Assembly: GCF_004101245.1 (NCBI RefSeq)
Contig: NZ_SCIN01000002.1
Location: 1,116,001-1,180,000, forward strand
DNA from: Sphingomonas sp. UV9
GTDB lineage: Bacteria > Pseudomonadota > Alphaproteobacteria > Sphingomonadales > Sphingomonadaceae
Direction: 5' to 3'
Length of the DNA stretch: 64,000 nucleotides
The notes under the pieces were generated by a model. That model did not search any database. It had not been told where the DNA came from and worked only from the letters and a program-made list of their open reading frames with translations. The translations under genes and the position numbers were made by a program. Below are positions 1 to 8,046 of the stretch, one piece after another (positions within the stretch are counted from its first letter, which is position 1; every line of letters starts with the position of its first letter).

Positions 1-971
1 GACGGGCCGAACGCGGTTTTGTCGCGCTCGCAGTTCCATTTGGTGTATTCGATATCGTCGAGCGCGACGTAGAAGCTGCCGACGCCGATCGCCCGCAGCG
101 CGTCGAACTTGCGTTCCAGCGCCTGCACGTCGGCGGGGTCGGAGAAACAGACCGATGGGCCGGGCGAGACCGCGTAGACGAAATCGACATGGTTGCCCCG
201 CGCGGTCTTGGCCAGCGTGCCGAGCGCCGACAGCGTCGCGGCGGGATAGGCCTCGCGCCACCGATCGCGCGCGTACGGATCGTCCTTGGGGCTGTAGACA
301 TAGGTGTTCGCCTTCACCGTGGCGAGGAAGTCGAGGTGCTTGGTGCGATCCGCCATCGACCAGGGCGCGCCGTAAAAGCCCTCGATCGTGCCGCGGATCG
401 GCATCGCGGGGTGATCCTGGATCACCAGCGCGGGCAAATTGGAGCGCCGGGCGAGCTGGCGAAACGTCTGGACCGCGTGGAACAGGCCGTCGGCGTCGTG
501 ACCGGCGAGCGTGACGATACCCGCGCCGCCCGCTCCGGCTGCAACCGCGGCGATGGTGTAGCCCTCGGCGTGCGTGTCGAGCGTGGTCCTGCTGCGGTCG
601 AGCGCGTCGCGGATGACGGCGGTGTCGCCGGTGCCGAGCACGATGTGGGGGCGGTCTGGCGTGGACGGTAGGCGCTTGGCCGTGGCGATCGTGTCGACGC
701 CTGCGGTGGCGAGGATCTGGCGGACCAGCGCGATGGTCTCGGGATCGGTGCCGGGGGCGGCGACCAGGACGACCGAGCGGCCGAGCGTGACACTGCCGGT
801 GCCGAGGTCGATCGATGTCGGGCTCGGGAACAGCGCCGGCAACGTCACCGGCTGCGCCGCCGCCCCCGCCGCCCCCGCCGCCGCCGCCGCCGAAGTCGCG
901 CCGATGCTCGCCGTCAGGCTCGTCATCGCCATCATCAGCGCGGAGGCGCCTGACTTGCCGTTGCAATGCAT
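1..971 (-). CDS. GH84 beta-N-acetylglucosaminidase, N-terminal part (runs off window)
   Basis: The open frame starts at 971 and is still open at base 1, giving 323 residues of a longer protein. Residues 1-40 form an alanine-rich export-like leader, and the glycosidase domain follows. Signature segments of GH84 (hyaluronidase/O-GlcNAcase) are visible: GTIEGFYGAPWS near residue 195, SPKDDPYARDRWRE near 227 and VALDDIEY near 303. The Asp-Asp pair at 305-306 matches the catalytic pair of the family. By family knowledge it removes terminal GlcNAc, probably from glycans in the periplasm. An alternative start lies at codon 13. Upstream of the gene ATACC occurs twice at 11-bp spacing (985-1000), possibly an operator. 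Substrate is inferred; family assignment is firm. Confidence 0.88.
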   Translation of the reverse strand, partial: MHCNGKSGASALMMAMTSLTASIGATSAAAAAGAAGAAAQPVTLPALFPSPTSIDLGTGSVTLGRSVVLVAAPGTDPETIALVRQILATAGVDTIATAKRLPSTPDRPHIVLGTGDTAVIRDALDRSRTTLDTHAEGYTIAAVAAGAGGAGIVTLAGHDADGLFHAVQTFRQLARRSNLPALVIQDHPAMPIRGTIEGFYGAPWSMADRTKHLDFLATVKANTYVYSPKDDPYARDRWREAYPAATLSALGTLAKTARGNHVDFVYAVSPGPSVCFSDPADVQALERKFDALRAIGVGSFYVALDDIEYTKWNCERDKTAFGP

Positions 972-1172
972 CGCTCAGCTCTCCGGTATCAAATTGGTAT
1001 TGTGTTGGGTGTGTAAGGCGATGTTCCGCCGACGGCAAGCGTCACGCACGAAGCCGGAAATCGTATTGATGGAGATCAACGCGAGACCGTTCGATTGGCT
1101 GGCTGCGGATGGCGGTGGACGTATCGCGCTCCTATTGTGGCGCGGTGGAAAGCAGGATAGCGGAACGCCGTT

Positions 1173-2654
1173 TTGGAACAGACTGGGAACCAGCAGCCCT
1201 CGTACGATGAGGATGCCGTTCGCGCCGCGGCGATCGCCGCGTTCGTGCGCTCGCTCGACGCCGCCGATCCGTTCGTCGCGATCTTCAACGATGCGAACCT
1301 GCCGATGACGATCAGCGATCCCACGCTTGTCGACAACCCCGTAATTTACGTGAATTCCGCATTCGAACACCTAACCGGCTACCCCCAACCCGAAGTTGTC
1401 GGTCGAAACTGTCGCTTTCTCCAGGGGCCGGAGACGAAAGCCGAGGATGTGGCGCGCATTCGCGAGGCGGTGGCAAAGTCCGAGCGGGTCGAAATCGACC
1501 TTCTCAATTACCGCAAGGACGGGACGCCGTTCTGGAACCGCCTTCTGGTGGCGCCGGTGCTGGATCAGAACAGGCAGCTTCGGTATTGCATCGCGTCGCA
1601 GCACGACGTGACGCTCGAGCGCGAGGTGCTCGTCACGCTGGCCGCGGAACAGCGTGAAATGGCGGCGTCCGCGGCAGATACGAAGGCGCAACTCGCGAAT
1701 AGTACCGCGCGTCTCGACTTCGCGCTCAAGGCGGGGCGGTTGGGCTCGTGGACGTTTGATCCTTTTGGTCGGCAGCTTGATGCATCGAACGGTTGCAAGA
1801 TCGTGTTCGGTTTCGCGCCTGATTCGGAGTTCGGGTATGCGGAGTTCGTCGGGGCGATCCATCCCGACGACCGTGCGCAGGTGCTGGCGGCGATCCAGGC
1901 GACCGTCGATACCGGGTGCGACTATGATATCGAGTACCGCGTGGTGACGGGCGAAGGCGAACTCCGGTGGGTCGCGGTGCGCGGCGAATTGCTGACCCGC
2001 GCGGACGGCACGGCGCTGACCATGACCGGGTTCTCGACCGACATCACCGAGCGCAAGCGTGTCGAGGAACACCGCGCCCTGCTGGCCGGCGAGCTGACGC
2101 ACCGGGTCAAGAACACGCTCGCGACGGTCAGCGCGATCGTCAACCAGACGCTGCGCGATGCCGTCTCGATGTCGGATGCGCGCGACACGATCGGCGCGCG
2201 GATCGGCTCGCTCGCGAACGCCCACGACCTGTTGCTCCGCGATGAGGTGGACGGCGCGACGATCGCCGATATCGTCGCGGGCGTGATGGCGCCGTTCGAC
2301 GACGGCCGCGGACGTCTCTTCTCGGTCGACGGTCCCAATATCCGCCTCGAGCCGCGGGTCACGCTCGCGCTGTCGATGGCCCTCCACGAACTGGCGACCA
2401 ACGCCAGCAAATATGGCGCGCTGAGCACCGGCGGTGGTCACGTCACGATCACGTGGAGCGTCGGGATCGGCGACGGCGGCCGGCGCCTCGCGTTCGCCTG
2501 GGAGGAAACGGGCGGACCGACGGTGACCGCACCGACCCGCACCGGCTTCGGTTCGCGGATGATCGAACGCGTCCTCGCGCAGCACATGCGCGGCACGGCG
2601 AAGATCGAGTATCGCAGTACCGGTGTCGTCTTCGCCATCGACGCACCGCTGTAA
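1173..2654 (+). CDS. LOV-domain HWE-family sensor histidine kinase
   Basis: A 493-residue soluble blue-light-type sensor kinase. Residues ~35-150 form a LOV/PAS domain with the flavin-adduct motif GRNCRFLQG (Cys80). A second PAS domain spans ~180-295. The kinase core has the phospho-acceptor segment ELTHRVKNTLA (His310), an ATPase domain with HELATNASKYGAL, and WEE near residue 445, typical of the HWE/HisKA_2 class. There is no transmembrane segment. The start is TTG at 1173, since an in-frame stop lies five codons upstream (1158) and the next in-frame ATG falls inside the LOV domain. A small unknown gene and a single-domain receiver follow, an order recalling Caulobacter lovK-lovR, so a role in light-tuned general stress response is inferred. 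Confidence 0.92.
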   Translation: MEQTGNQQPSYDEDAVRAAAIAAFVRSLDAADPFVAIFNDANLPMTISDPTLVDNPVIYVNSAFEHLTGYPQPEVVGRNCRFLQGPETKAEDVARIREAVAKSERVEIDLLNYRKDGTPFWNRLLVAPVLDQNRQLRYCIASQHDVTLEREVLVTLAAEQREMAASAADTKAQLANSTARLDFALKAGRLGSWTFDPFGRQLDASNGCKIVFGFAPDSEFGYAEFVGAIHPDDRAQVLAAIQATVDTGCDYDIEYRVVTGEGELRWVAVRGELLTRADGTALTMTGFSTDITERKRVEEHRALLAGELTHRVKNTLATVSAIVNQTLRDAVSMSDARDTIGARIGSLANAHDLLLRDEVDGATIADIVAGVMAPFDDGRGRLFSVDGPNIRLEPRVTLALSMALHELATNASKYGALSTGGGHVTITWSVGIGDGGRRLAFAWEETGGPTVTAPTRTGFGSRMIERVLAQHMRGTAKIEYRSTGVVFAIDAPL

Positions 2655-2999
2655 GTGGCAAAACCGGCTGCGCTGACGACGCCGGACGGACGCTATATCG
2701 TCGTGCGCGGGCGGCTATGGCGTGCGGCCGATCCCGGTCTCTCGGAGGCGGATCGGACTCGCCACGTCGCAGCATTGATGGACGGCCGACGCAGCGTTGC
2801 CGCGGCGCGGCGGGCGGGCGATTCCCTGGCGGAACAGGCCGCGCGCGATGCCGTCGACGCCGCCAAGCATGCGCTGGGCGAGCGCGGGCCGGTATGGTGG
2901 ACCGACGGCGCGTCCGATCTCAACCGTCACATGGCGCGGACGACGCCCTATGCCGCATGGTTCGCAGCGGCGGCGGATACGTCGGACGATACGCAATGA
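2655..2999 (+). CDS. Small conserved hypothetical protein between kinase and receiver
   Basis: A 114-residue protein that begins with GTG immediately after the TAA of the LOV kinase, so it is almost certainly translationally coupled to it. The N-terminal half contains a short beta-rich stretch (DGRYIVVRGRLWRA). The middle is an alanine- and arginine-rich helical region and the C-terminus is acidic. No transmembrane segment, signal peptide or recognised catalytic motif is visible. I do not recognise a named family. Its location suggests a partner or stress-output protein for the flanking signalling genes, but that is context only. Confidence 0.75.
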   Translation: MAKPAALTTPDGRYIVVRGRLWRAADPGLSEADRTRHVAALMDGRRSVAAARRAGDSLAEQAARDAVDAAKHALGERGPVWWTDGASDLNRHMARTTPYAAWFAAAADTSDDTQ

Positions 3000-3077
3000 C
3001 GCGCATAGCGTGAATTGCCGGACCCGACCTGCCTCCGAGCGCGTTGCGAAGACCTGACAAAAAATCGGGAAACGCCA

Positions 3078-3428
3078 ATGTGCCATGTGCTTGTGATCGA
3101 GGATGACTGGTTGATCGCCGATCATATCATGAGCGTGATCGAGCGTGCGGGTGCAACCTCGATCGCGCAGGCGGATACCGAAACCGGTGCGATGGAATCG
3201 GCCGGCGCGCATCGCCCGCAGATGATCGTCTCCGATGTGAGGCTCCACGAAGGCACGGGTCCCCGGGCGGTCCAGCGCATTATTGCCGCGTACGGCGATA
3301 TTCCCGTGATGTTCATCACTGGAACCCCGGAAGCGTGCGTCCCCTGCGATCCGCCCGGGGTCGTGTTGACCAAGCCGATCGACGAGACGGTCGTCATCGA
3401 CACGTTCCGGAGTCTGGCTCCACTATAG
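3078..3428 (+). CDS. Single-domain response regulator (receiver only)
   Basis: A 116-residue stand-alone receiver domain. The acidic pair is in VIEDDW (residues 8-10), the phospho-acceptor is Asp53 in VSDVRL, Thr/Ser positions follow in FITGT, and the conserved lysine is Lys99 in LTKPI. No DNA-binding or other output domain is present. An upstream ATG-like start at 3015 is possible in frame, but the ATG at 3078 has GGGA about 8 bases before it and gives a canonical N-terminus (MCHVLVIEDD). Single-domain receivers next to LOV-HWE kinases (for example Caulobacter LovR) act as phosphate sinks or feedback partners, and the same job is inferred here. Confidence 0.9.
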   Translation: MCHVLVIEDDWLIADHIMSVIERAGATSIAQADTETGAMESAGAHRPQMIVSDVRLHEGTGPRAVQRIIAAYGDIPVMFITGTPEACVPCDPPGVVLTKPIDETVVIDTFRSLAPL

Positions 3429-3436
3429 AAGGGAGG

Positions 3437-3467
3437 ATCCGGCGCGACGCGGTGCGCCGCGCCGGAT
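3437..3467. terminator. Stem-loop between convergent genes
   Basis: A perfect 10-bp inverted repeat (ATCCGGCGCG and its complement) encloses an 11-base loop. It lies in the 48-bp gap between the rightward receiver gene (ends 3428) and the leftward amidotransferase gene (ends 3477). There is no long T tract on either side. A bidirectional terminator is the natural reading. Confidence 0.6.
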
Positions 3468-3476
3468 ATGTACGGG

Positions 3477-3782
3477 TCAGCCCTGAACGTCGCTCGCGTC
3501 GAACTCCTTGAACGCTGCCTTGACCTCCGCGGCGCGCGTATCGTCACCGATGTCGACCGACACGACGATCTTGCCGGCAAGCGCGGCGTGGTCGCGCGAT
3601 TGCGGGGTTGGATCCTTACCCGCCGTGTCGGCGCCGGCCTGCTCGCTGCCGACGCTGTTGTCCTCGCCGTCGGTGGCGATCAGAATGGTCTTGCGGTCGA
3701 TCCCCTGTTCCTGGACGAGGCGTTCGACGGTCATTTCGGCTTCGCGACGCGTGTCGAACTTGGCTTTGAGAGTGGTTGGCAT
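3477..3782 (-). CDS. Possible separate product from internal start: small stress-type protein
   Basis: Nested in the same frame as the amidotransferase ORF. The ATG at 3782 is preceded by AGGAG with 7-base spacing, one of the better ribosome-binding sites in this region. It would give a 101-residue protein with an N-terminal segment rich in Lys/Arg/Glu (AKFDTRREAEMTVERLVQE), a central acidic Gly/Ser-rich stretch and a C-terminal VVSVDIGDD strand. I know no function. It could be made both as a fusion and alone. Listed separately because the site would otherwise be missed. Confidence 0.4.
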   Translation of the reverse strand: MPTTLKAKFDTRREAEMTVERLVQEQGIDRKTILIATDGEDNSVGSEQAGADTAGKDPTPQSRDHAALAGKIVVSVDIGDDTRAAEVKAAFKEFDASDVQG

Positions 3783-4649
3783 ATTCAGGCTCCTGGTTGA
3801 AGTCAGAGTGTCGTCGAGCTCGGCGAGATGATTCAGGAAATTGGACAGCTCGAGGCGCCGGTTTGATTCCTGCGCAAATTGTTCGTCGATGCCGAGCGAC
3901 CAGTGGATCGAGCGACGATCAGGATCGTCGTGCAGTGCATCGAGCTGTGACGCGCGCAGTTCGACATCGTCCGCGGTGTCGGCGAGGCCCGCTTCGATAA
4001 GATCGCCAGCCTGCCGACGCAGTGCGATCGCGATCTCGCCCGGAGCAAGCTCGGGATGATATTGCACACCCCAGAATACACCGCCGTCATGACGAACCTC
4101 GGCCGCCTGGACTTTCGTGACGGCATTGCGCGCCAGCAGCGTCGCATCTGCCGGGAGGCTCTCGACTTCGTCGCCGTGGATGGCGGGCGCGTCCCAGCTA
4201 TCGGGCCGTCCCGCCAGCAGCGGGTGGTTTCGGCCGGCATCGGTGGGCGTGATCCGACGCGCGACCCCCGCTTCGATGCGCTCGGGCATCTTACGGACAG
4301 TCCCCCCGGCGGCGGCCACCGCAAGTTGCAGACCCGCACAGGATCCGAACGACGGCGTCCCGGACGCAAAAACGGAACGCATGAACCGCAATTGGCGGCG
4401 AACCTCCGGTGTGTCGTCGTAAACGTGCAGCGGTGATCCGGTGACGAAGACGGCATCGAACGCGCGAATGTCGTCGGCATCGAGCACATCCGCATCGTCG
4501 TCAGCGGGCGCGACGATCGTGATCTCGGCGTCTGGACTTAGCTGGGCGAGCGTCGCGGCATAGGTCTCGCCGGAGCTTTTCCCCGCATGATGTCGCCGTG
4601 CCTCGCGTTCGTCTGCGGTCTCGCTTTCGGCAACTAGAAAATGCGGCAA
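3477..4649 (-). CDS. Class I glutamine amidotransferase fused in frame to a small C-terminal protein
   Basis: A 390-residue frame. Residues 1-240 are a class I glutamine amidotransferase domain of the GMP-synthase type, with nucleophile Cys104 in FGSCAGLQ and the His198/Glu200 pair in GVQYHPE. A helical tail follows to about residue 289. The last 101 residues, beginning MPTTLKAKFD, look like an independent small alpha/beta protein. That internal ATG (3780-3782) has its own AGGAG seven bases upstream, so the ORF may be two genes whose intervening stop was lost. Stand-alone amidotransferases of this kind hydrolyse glutamine or gamma-glutamyl compounds; the true substrate is unknown. Nearby genes are stress-type. 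Confidence 0.75.
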   Translation of the reverse strand: MPHFLVAESETADEREARRHHAGKSSGETYAATLAQLSPDAEITIVAPADDDADVLDADDIRAFDAVFVTGSPLHVYDDTPEVRRQLRFMRSVFASGTPSFGSCAGLQLAVAAAGGTVRKMPERIEAGVARRITPTDAGRNHPLLAGRPDSWDAPAIHGDEVESLPADATLLARNAVTKVQAAEVRHDGGVFWGVQYHPELAPGEIAIALRRQAGDLIEAGLADTADDVELRASQLDALHDDPDRRSIHWSLGIDEQFAQESNRRLELSNFLNHLAELDDTLTSTRSLNMPTTLKAKFDTRREAEMTVERLVQEQGIDRKTILIATDGEDNSVGSEQAGADTAGKDPTPQSRDHAALAGKIVVSVDIGDDTRAAEVKAAFKEFDASDVQG

Positions 4650-4801
4650 ATTCCGTCCTCTACCGTGTCGGTTCGTATCGCCTCAACGCACCAGCGGTGC
4701 TTTGGACCGATCGGCCGGGAGAAAATCAGGGAGCGCGCTCGAGGCAATGCGCGCCGCGACGGGAGTACGTCGCGTTCCACGGGTATGCCGTCGCATCCCA
4801 C

Positions 4802-4827
4802 GAAACTTCCTTGGCGAGCGAGACGTT
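4802..4827 (+). promoter_or_regulatory. Weak EcfG-like (general stress sigma) promoter candidate
   Basis: GAAAC at 4802-4806 and CGTT at 4824-4827 are separated by 17 bases, 54 bases before the ferritin-like gene. The alphaproteobacterial EcfG consensus is GGAAC-N16/17-CGTT, so the -35 element has one mismatch. YciE/YciF-type genes are common members of the general stress regulon, which is the only reason to list a match this weak. Confidence 0.25.
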
Positions 4828-4881
4828 GCGGCACGACCGGAGCGGATCGCTTCGCGACACGCAGCTACGCGAGGAAGTATC

Positions 4882-5397
4882 ATGGGCCTGTTTTCCAAAG
4901 ACATCGTGACGTTCGACGACCTGTTCCTGCACCAGTTGCAGGACGTCTATTATGCCGAGAACCAGATCACCAAGGCGCTGCCGAAGATGGCCGCCAAGGC
5001 GACCGCACCTGCGCTGAAGCAGGGTTTCGAAACACATCTCGCAGAGACCGAGCGCCAGATTGCGCGCCTCGAGCGGATTTTCGAACTGCTCGGCGAAAAG
5101 GTAAAGGCGGTGACCTGCCCAGCCATCGACGGCATCATCAAGGAAGCCAATGAGGTCGCCGGCGAGATCGAGGACAAGGCAGTTCTCGACGCGGCGCTGA
5201 TCGCGTCCGCACAGGCAGTCGAGCATTACGAGATCGCGCGGTACGGCACGATGATCGCATGGGCCAACCAGCTTGGCCGGTCCGAGATCGCCGCTATCCT
5301 CAAGGAGACGCTCGATGAGGAATACGCGACCGACGACAAGCTGACTGCGATGGCAACGTCCGCCATCAACGCCAAGGCCGAGGCGGTTACGGCCTGA
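4882..5397 (+). CDS. Ferritin-like domain protein, YciE/YciF (DUF892) family
   Basis: A 171-residue all-helical protein. The N-terminus FDDLFLHQLQDVYYAENQI is characteristic of DUF892, and the Glu/His-rich helices (AETERQIARLE, QAVEHYEIARYGT, LDEEYATDDKL) supply the residues of a ferritin-like di-metal four-helix bundle. The start ATG at 4882 follows GAGGAAG; the longer frame from 4702 is rejected because it is arginine-rich and unlike the family. Members are stress-induced cytosolic proteins with uncertain activity. The flanking genes fit a general stress neighbourhood. Confidence 0.9.
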   Translation: MGLFSKDIVTFDDLFLHQLQDVYYAENQITKALPKMAAKATAPALKQGFETHLAETERQIARLERIFELLGEKVKAVTCPAIDGIIKEANEVAGEIEDKAVLDAALIASAQAVEHYEIARYGTMIAWANQLGRSEIAAILKETLDEEYATDDKLTAMATSAINAKAEAVTA

Positions 5398-5470
5398 TCT
5401 TGCGATCTACAGGGCTGCGGCTGGAGGCAATCGTCTCCCGGCGCAGCCTTTCTACTTTGGGAGATTGGCA

Positions 5471-5737
5471 ATGGCAGACGTTATCGCGTTCACGCTTCCC
5501 GAGGCGCTCGGGGCGCAAAAGCATTTGCGGGACGCACTCGGGCTCGGCGAGGAACGCTTTCCAGTGCCGGCCTTCGTCAACATGATCAGCGATGAGATCG
5601 AGCAATTGCGCGCCGCCGGCAAGACCGACGACGACATCGCGGCGCTGATCGAGGAGTCCAGTGGTCATCCACTGACCGGGCGGGATATCGAGCGCTATTA
5701 TACGCCTGTCGAGGACCGCCATTCCAACGAACGATAA
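5471..5737 (+). CDS. Small conserved hypothetical protein
   Basis: An 88-residue soluble acidic protein beginning MADVIAFTLPEALGAQKHLRD. ATG at 5471 is chosen over the in-frame TTG at 5465 because GGGAG lies seven bases upstream of it. It is mostly helical, with a central FVNMISDEIEQLRAAGKTDDDIAALIE segment in two parts that resembles a small helical domain, and a polar C-terminus. No recognised family or catalytic motif. A strong stem-loop follows directly. Position next to the ferritin-like gene suggests a stress link by context only. Confidence 0.72.
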   Translation: MADVIAFTLPEALGAQKHLRDALGLGEERFPVPAFVNMISDEIEQLRAAGKTDDDIAALIEESSGHPLTGRDIERYYTPVEDRHSNER

Positions 5738-5745
5738 TCGCGAAA

Positions 5746-5775
5746 ACGGGCCGGCATCGACCGGCCCGTCCTTCG
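5746..5775. terminator. Bidirectional terminator hairpin
   Basis: A perfect 9-bp stem (ACGGGCCGG with its complement) and 6-base loop, followed by CCTTCGTT. It sits in the 39-bp gap between convergent genes ending at 5737 and 5777, so it can end transcription from both sides. Confidence 0.7.
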
Positions 5776-5776
5776 T

Positions 5777-6157
5777 TCAAGCCTTCTTGCGCGCGCGCTT
5801 CGGACTCGCCGCGGCGGCAACATCTTCTTCCTCGTCCGGCGCGTCTTCACCGGCCTCGGTCAATGCTTCGCCCAGCGCTTTCAGCTTGTCCTGCGACTTT
5901 TCCGCCCTGTCGGCGATCTTTGTCGTCGAGGTGCCGAGACGGTGCAGCAAAGCATGCACCCGGTCCGCGTCGGGCTCGCCCTTTTCGAGCTGCTTGCGGA
6001 GCGACGCGAGGTCCCGCAAAATGCCCTTGGCGCCCGGCGTGTCGATATCGGCCAGTGCGGCCTCCCAATCTTCGACGATGTCCGCGCCCTTTTCCGGCTT
6101 CGTCGCGTCAAGTCCGCGATTGATCGCGTTCATCGTTCCTGCAAATTTCACGGCCAT
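5777..6157 (-). CDS. Hypothetical helical protein with lysine/alanine-rich tail
   Basis: About 126 residues from the ATG at 6157, which has GGAGAG seven bases upstream; ATG at 6163 adds two residues and is the alternative. The much longer frame to 6535 crosses non-coding DNA and an ndh relic and is rejected. The sequence is helical and charged (DIVEDWEAALADID, LASLRKQLEKGE) and ends in an acidic stretch followed by a basic tail KRARKKA. That acidic-then-basic tail suggests nucleic-acid or partner contact. No family recognised. Confidence 0.65.
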   Translation of the reverse strand: MAVKFAGTMNAINRGLDATKPEKGADIVEDWEAALADIDTPGAKGILRDLASLRKQLEKGEPDADRVHALLHRLGTSTTKIADRAEKSQDKLKALGEALTEAGEDAPDEEEDVAAAASPKRARKKA

Positions 6158-6284
6158 GTTCATTCTCTCCGAAAGCCATTCGCTGGCGCTGGTCAACGAA
6201 ATGTCGCGTCGAAAATGTCCTCCCAAAACGTGTCGATCTCGATCAATATAATCCTGTTCCATCAACCTCTTGTCGTGCTGCGAA

Positions 6285-6422
6285 GGGCGGCTCGCGCGGT
6301 TCGTGTATTCGTCGCTGTACCGGATGCACCTCGTCGCGATCCATGGCTGGCTGAAGGGCAGCGCGCTGATCGTCGTCGGCCACGTCAACACGATCGTCCG
6401 GCCGCGGCTGAAGCTGCACTGA
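6285..6422 (+). pseudogene. ndh: C-terminal relic of NADH dehydrogenase type II (ndh)
   Basis: Translation gives [17 protein letters not shown], then AIHGWLKG, and ends VRPRLKLH followed by TGA. This matches the last ~45 residues of E. coli-type Ndh, which ends [21 protein letters not shown]...RPRLKLH. The frame is closed by a TAA about 35 bases upstream and none of the FAD- or NADH-binding part is present. So it is a 5'-truncated remnant, stranded in the gap before the sigma-factor gene. It implies a past deletion or insertion here; the missing gene part is not in the window. Confidence 0.8.
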
Positions 6423-6540
6423 TCCAAGTCTCGACCGAGGCTGCGAGAGGCTTGCGTGATCGTCGGGACCGGGGCGATGTCATGTAACCGTCGTCGGGAC
6501 GTCATCAAACTGTACCTGCGTAACCATATTGGCATGGGTC

Positions 6541-7047
6541 ATGACCCTGGCCAATCTTGCGGAACCCGATGCCGCCACGAACCGCCTATGGGCGGGATGG
6601 TCGCGGCTGCGCGCGCAGGTCGAGCGGATGACGCGCCGCGCGGACGGCGAGGATTTGCTCCACGATGCCTATGTCAGCATGGCGGGGCTGGCGAACGCGC
6701 CACGCAACGACGAGGCGTTCCTGGTCCATGCCGCGGTCAACCGAGGACGCGATGCGTTTCGCCGGGAGGCGGTGCGCGGGGCGTGCGAACCGGCCGAGGC
6801 GATCGACTGGCTGCGCGATCCCGCACCGATCCAGGATGAGGTGATGATCGCCAAGGCGCGGCTGGCGCGCGTCCGCGAGGGTATCGATCGGCTCACACCC
6901 AGGACCCGCGAGATATTCCTGATGCAGCGGCTCGACGGGTATACATACCGCGAGATTGCCGAACGGCTGGACATCAGCCAGGGCGCGGTCGAGAAGCATA
7001 TGGCCAAGGCGATGACCTTCTTGGCCGATTGGACGGAGGGTTGGTGA
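6541..7047 (+). CDS. ECF RNA polymerase sigma factor, FecI type
   Basis: 168 residues. The N-terminal half carries a region-2 helix set (DGEDLLHDAYVSM, NRGRDAFRREA). The C-terminal half is a clear region 4 (LTPRTREIFLMQRLDGYTY, REIAERLDISQGAVEKHMAK). ATG at 6541 is used; a TTG twelve bases earlier is in frame. The frame overlaps the following fecR by four bases, so the two are coupled. The TonB receptor and phosphatase come next, the standard cell-surface signalling order in which ligand binding at the receptor releases the sigma factor to transcribe the receptor operon. Confidence 0.93.
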   Translation: MTLANLAEPDAATNRLWAGWSRLRAQVERMTRRADGEDLLHDAYVSMAGLANAPRNDEAFLVHAAVNRGRDAFRREAVRGACEPAEAIDWLRDPAPIQDEVMIAKARLARVREGIDRLTPRTREIFLMQRLDGYTYREIAERLDISQGAVEKHMAKAMTFLADWTEGW

Positions 7048-7967
7048 GTTTCGCGATGCCCGGCCGCCGTTCCCAGCGCTTCGATTCGAACCGGGCAGCC
7101 AGCAACCGAACCTCGGCCGAGTGGATCGCGCGGCTCAATGCGGATGACGCGACGCCGCGCGATGCAGCCGACTTTCGGCGCTGGCTCGCGGCGAACCCGG
7201 ATCACGCCGAGCGGTTCGAGCGTGCCACCGATCTTTGGGACATGGTGCCGGGGACGGCGCCGTCGCGGGTACCGGTGACGCGCCGCCGGGCGCTTGCCGG
7301 GCTGGTGGCGCTGACCGCGACGACGGTTGGCGGTACGGTTGCGTTCCAGGCGGCCTATGCGGCAACGCCGTATGAGACGGGGATCGGCGAACAGCGGCGA
7401 ATCGGTTTGCAGGACGGCTCGTCGTTGCTGCTCGATGCGGCGACCCGCGTGCGCGTGATCGCGACCCCTGCGCGGCGGCGGCTCTGGCTCGCGCGCGGCC
7501 GGATCGACCTGACCGTGGCGCCGCTGGCTACCCCGTTCACGATCGACGCGGGCGGCGGCGCCATGACCGCGGCGGCAGGGCGGTTCGACCTGCGCCGCGA
7601 CCCGGACGACCGCGTGGCGCTGACCGCGATCCAGGGCACCGCGGCGGTGACGACGACTGGCGCAACCCGACGGCTGATCGGTGGCGAGCGCCTGCGCGAG
7701 GGCCGGATCGACCGTCCCGATCTTGCCGCGACGCAGGCCTGGACCAGCGGGCGTGCGGCGTTCCACGACGATACGCTGAAGACGGTGGCCGAAGAGGCGA
7801 ACCGGTACAGCGCGACGCGGCTGGTGATCGCCGACCCGGTGGCCGCCGAATTGCGCGTCAGTGGAATGTACCGGATGGGCGACAATGTCGCGCTGGGCCG
7901 GTCGCTCGCGGCGCTGCTCGCGCTGCGGGTGCGGACGATGGAGGGCGCGGTCCTGCTCGGCGGATAA
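7044..7967 (+). CDS. FecR-type anti-sigma/signal transducer
   Basis: About 307 residues. An N-terminal cytoplasmic DUF4880-like region (AEWIARLNADDATP, FRRWLAANPDHAERFERATDLW) is followed by a single membrane segment near residues 80-100 (ALAGLVALTATTVGGTVAF). The periplasmic FecR domain comes next (LQDGSSLLLDAATRV) and ends in a receptor-contacting domain. The proposed start is GTG at 7044, a few bases after GGAGG and overlapping the sigma gene stop; TTG 7041 and ATG 7056 are alternatives. Its role is to hold the adjacent sigma factor until the TonB receptor reports ligand. Confidence 0.9.
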   Translation: MSFAMPGRRSQRFDSNRAASNRTSAEWIARLNADDATPRDAADFRRWLAANPDHAERFERATDLWDMVPGTAPSRVPVTRRRALAGLVALTATTVGGTVAFQAAYAATPYETGIGEQRRIGLQDGSSLLLDAATRVRVIATPARRRLWLARGRIDLTVAPLATPFTIDAGGGAMTAAAGRFDLRRDPDDRVALTAIQGTAAVTTTGATRRLIGGERLREGRIDRPDLAATQAWTSGRAAFHDDTLKTVAEEANRYSATRLVIADPVAAELRVSGMYRMGDNVALGRSLAALLALRVRTMEGAVLLGG

Positions 7968-8046
7968 ATTTCGCCGTTAGGGGGTGGGGTAGATCGATCC
8001 CGGCCCGTCGAGGAGGTGCGGCATCATCGCCGCCTTCCTTGGGGGG

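Noticed and set aside
6158..6260. EcfG promoter before the minus-strand gene at 6157
   Set aside because: GGAAC and CGTT are present on the minus strand, but the spacing is 25 bases rather than 16-17.
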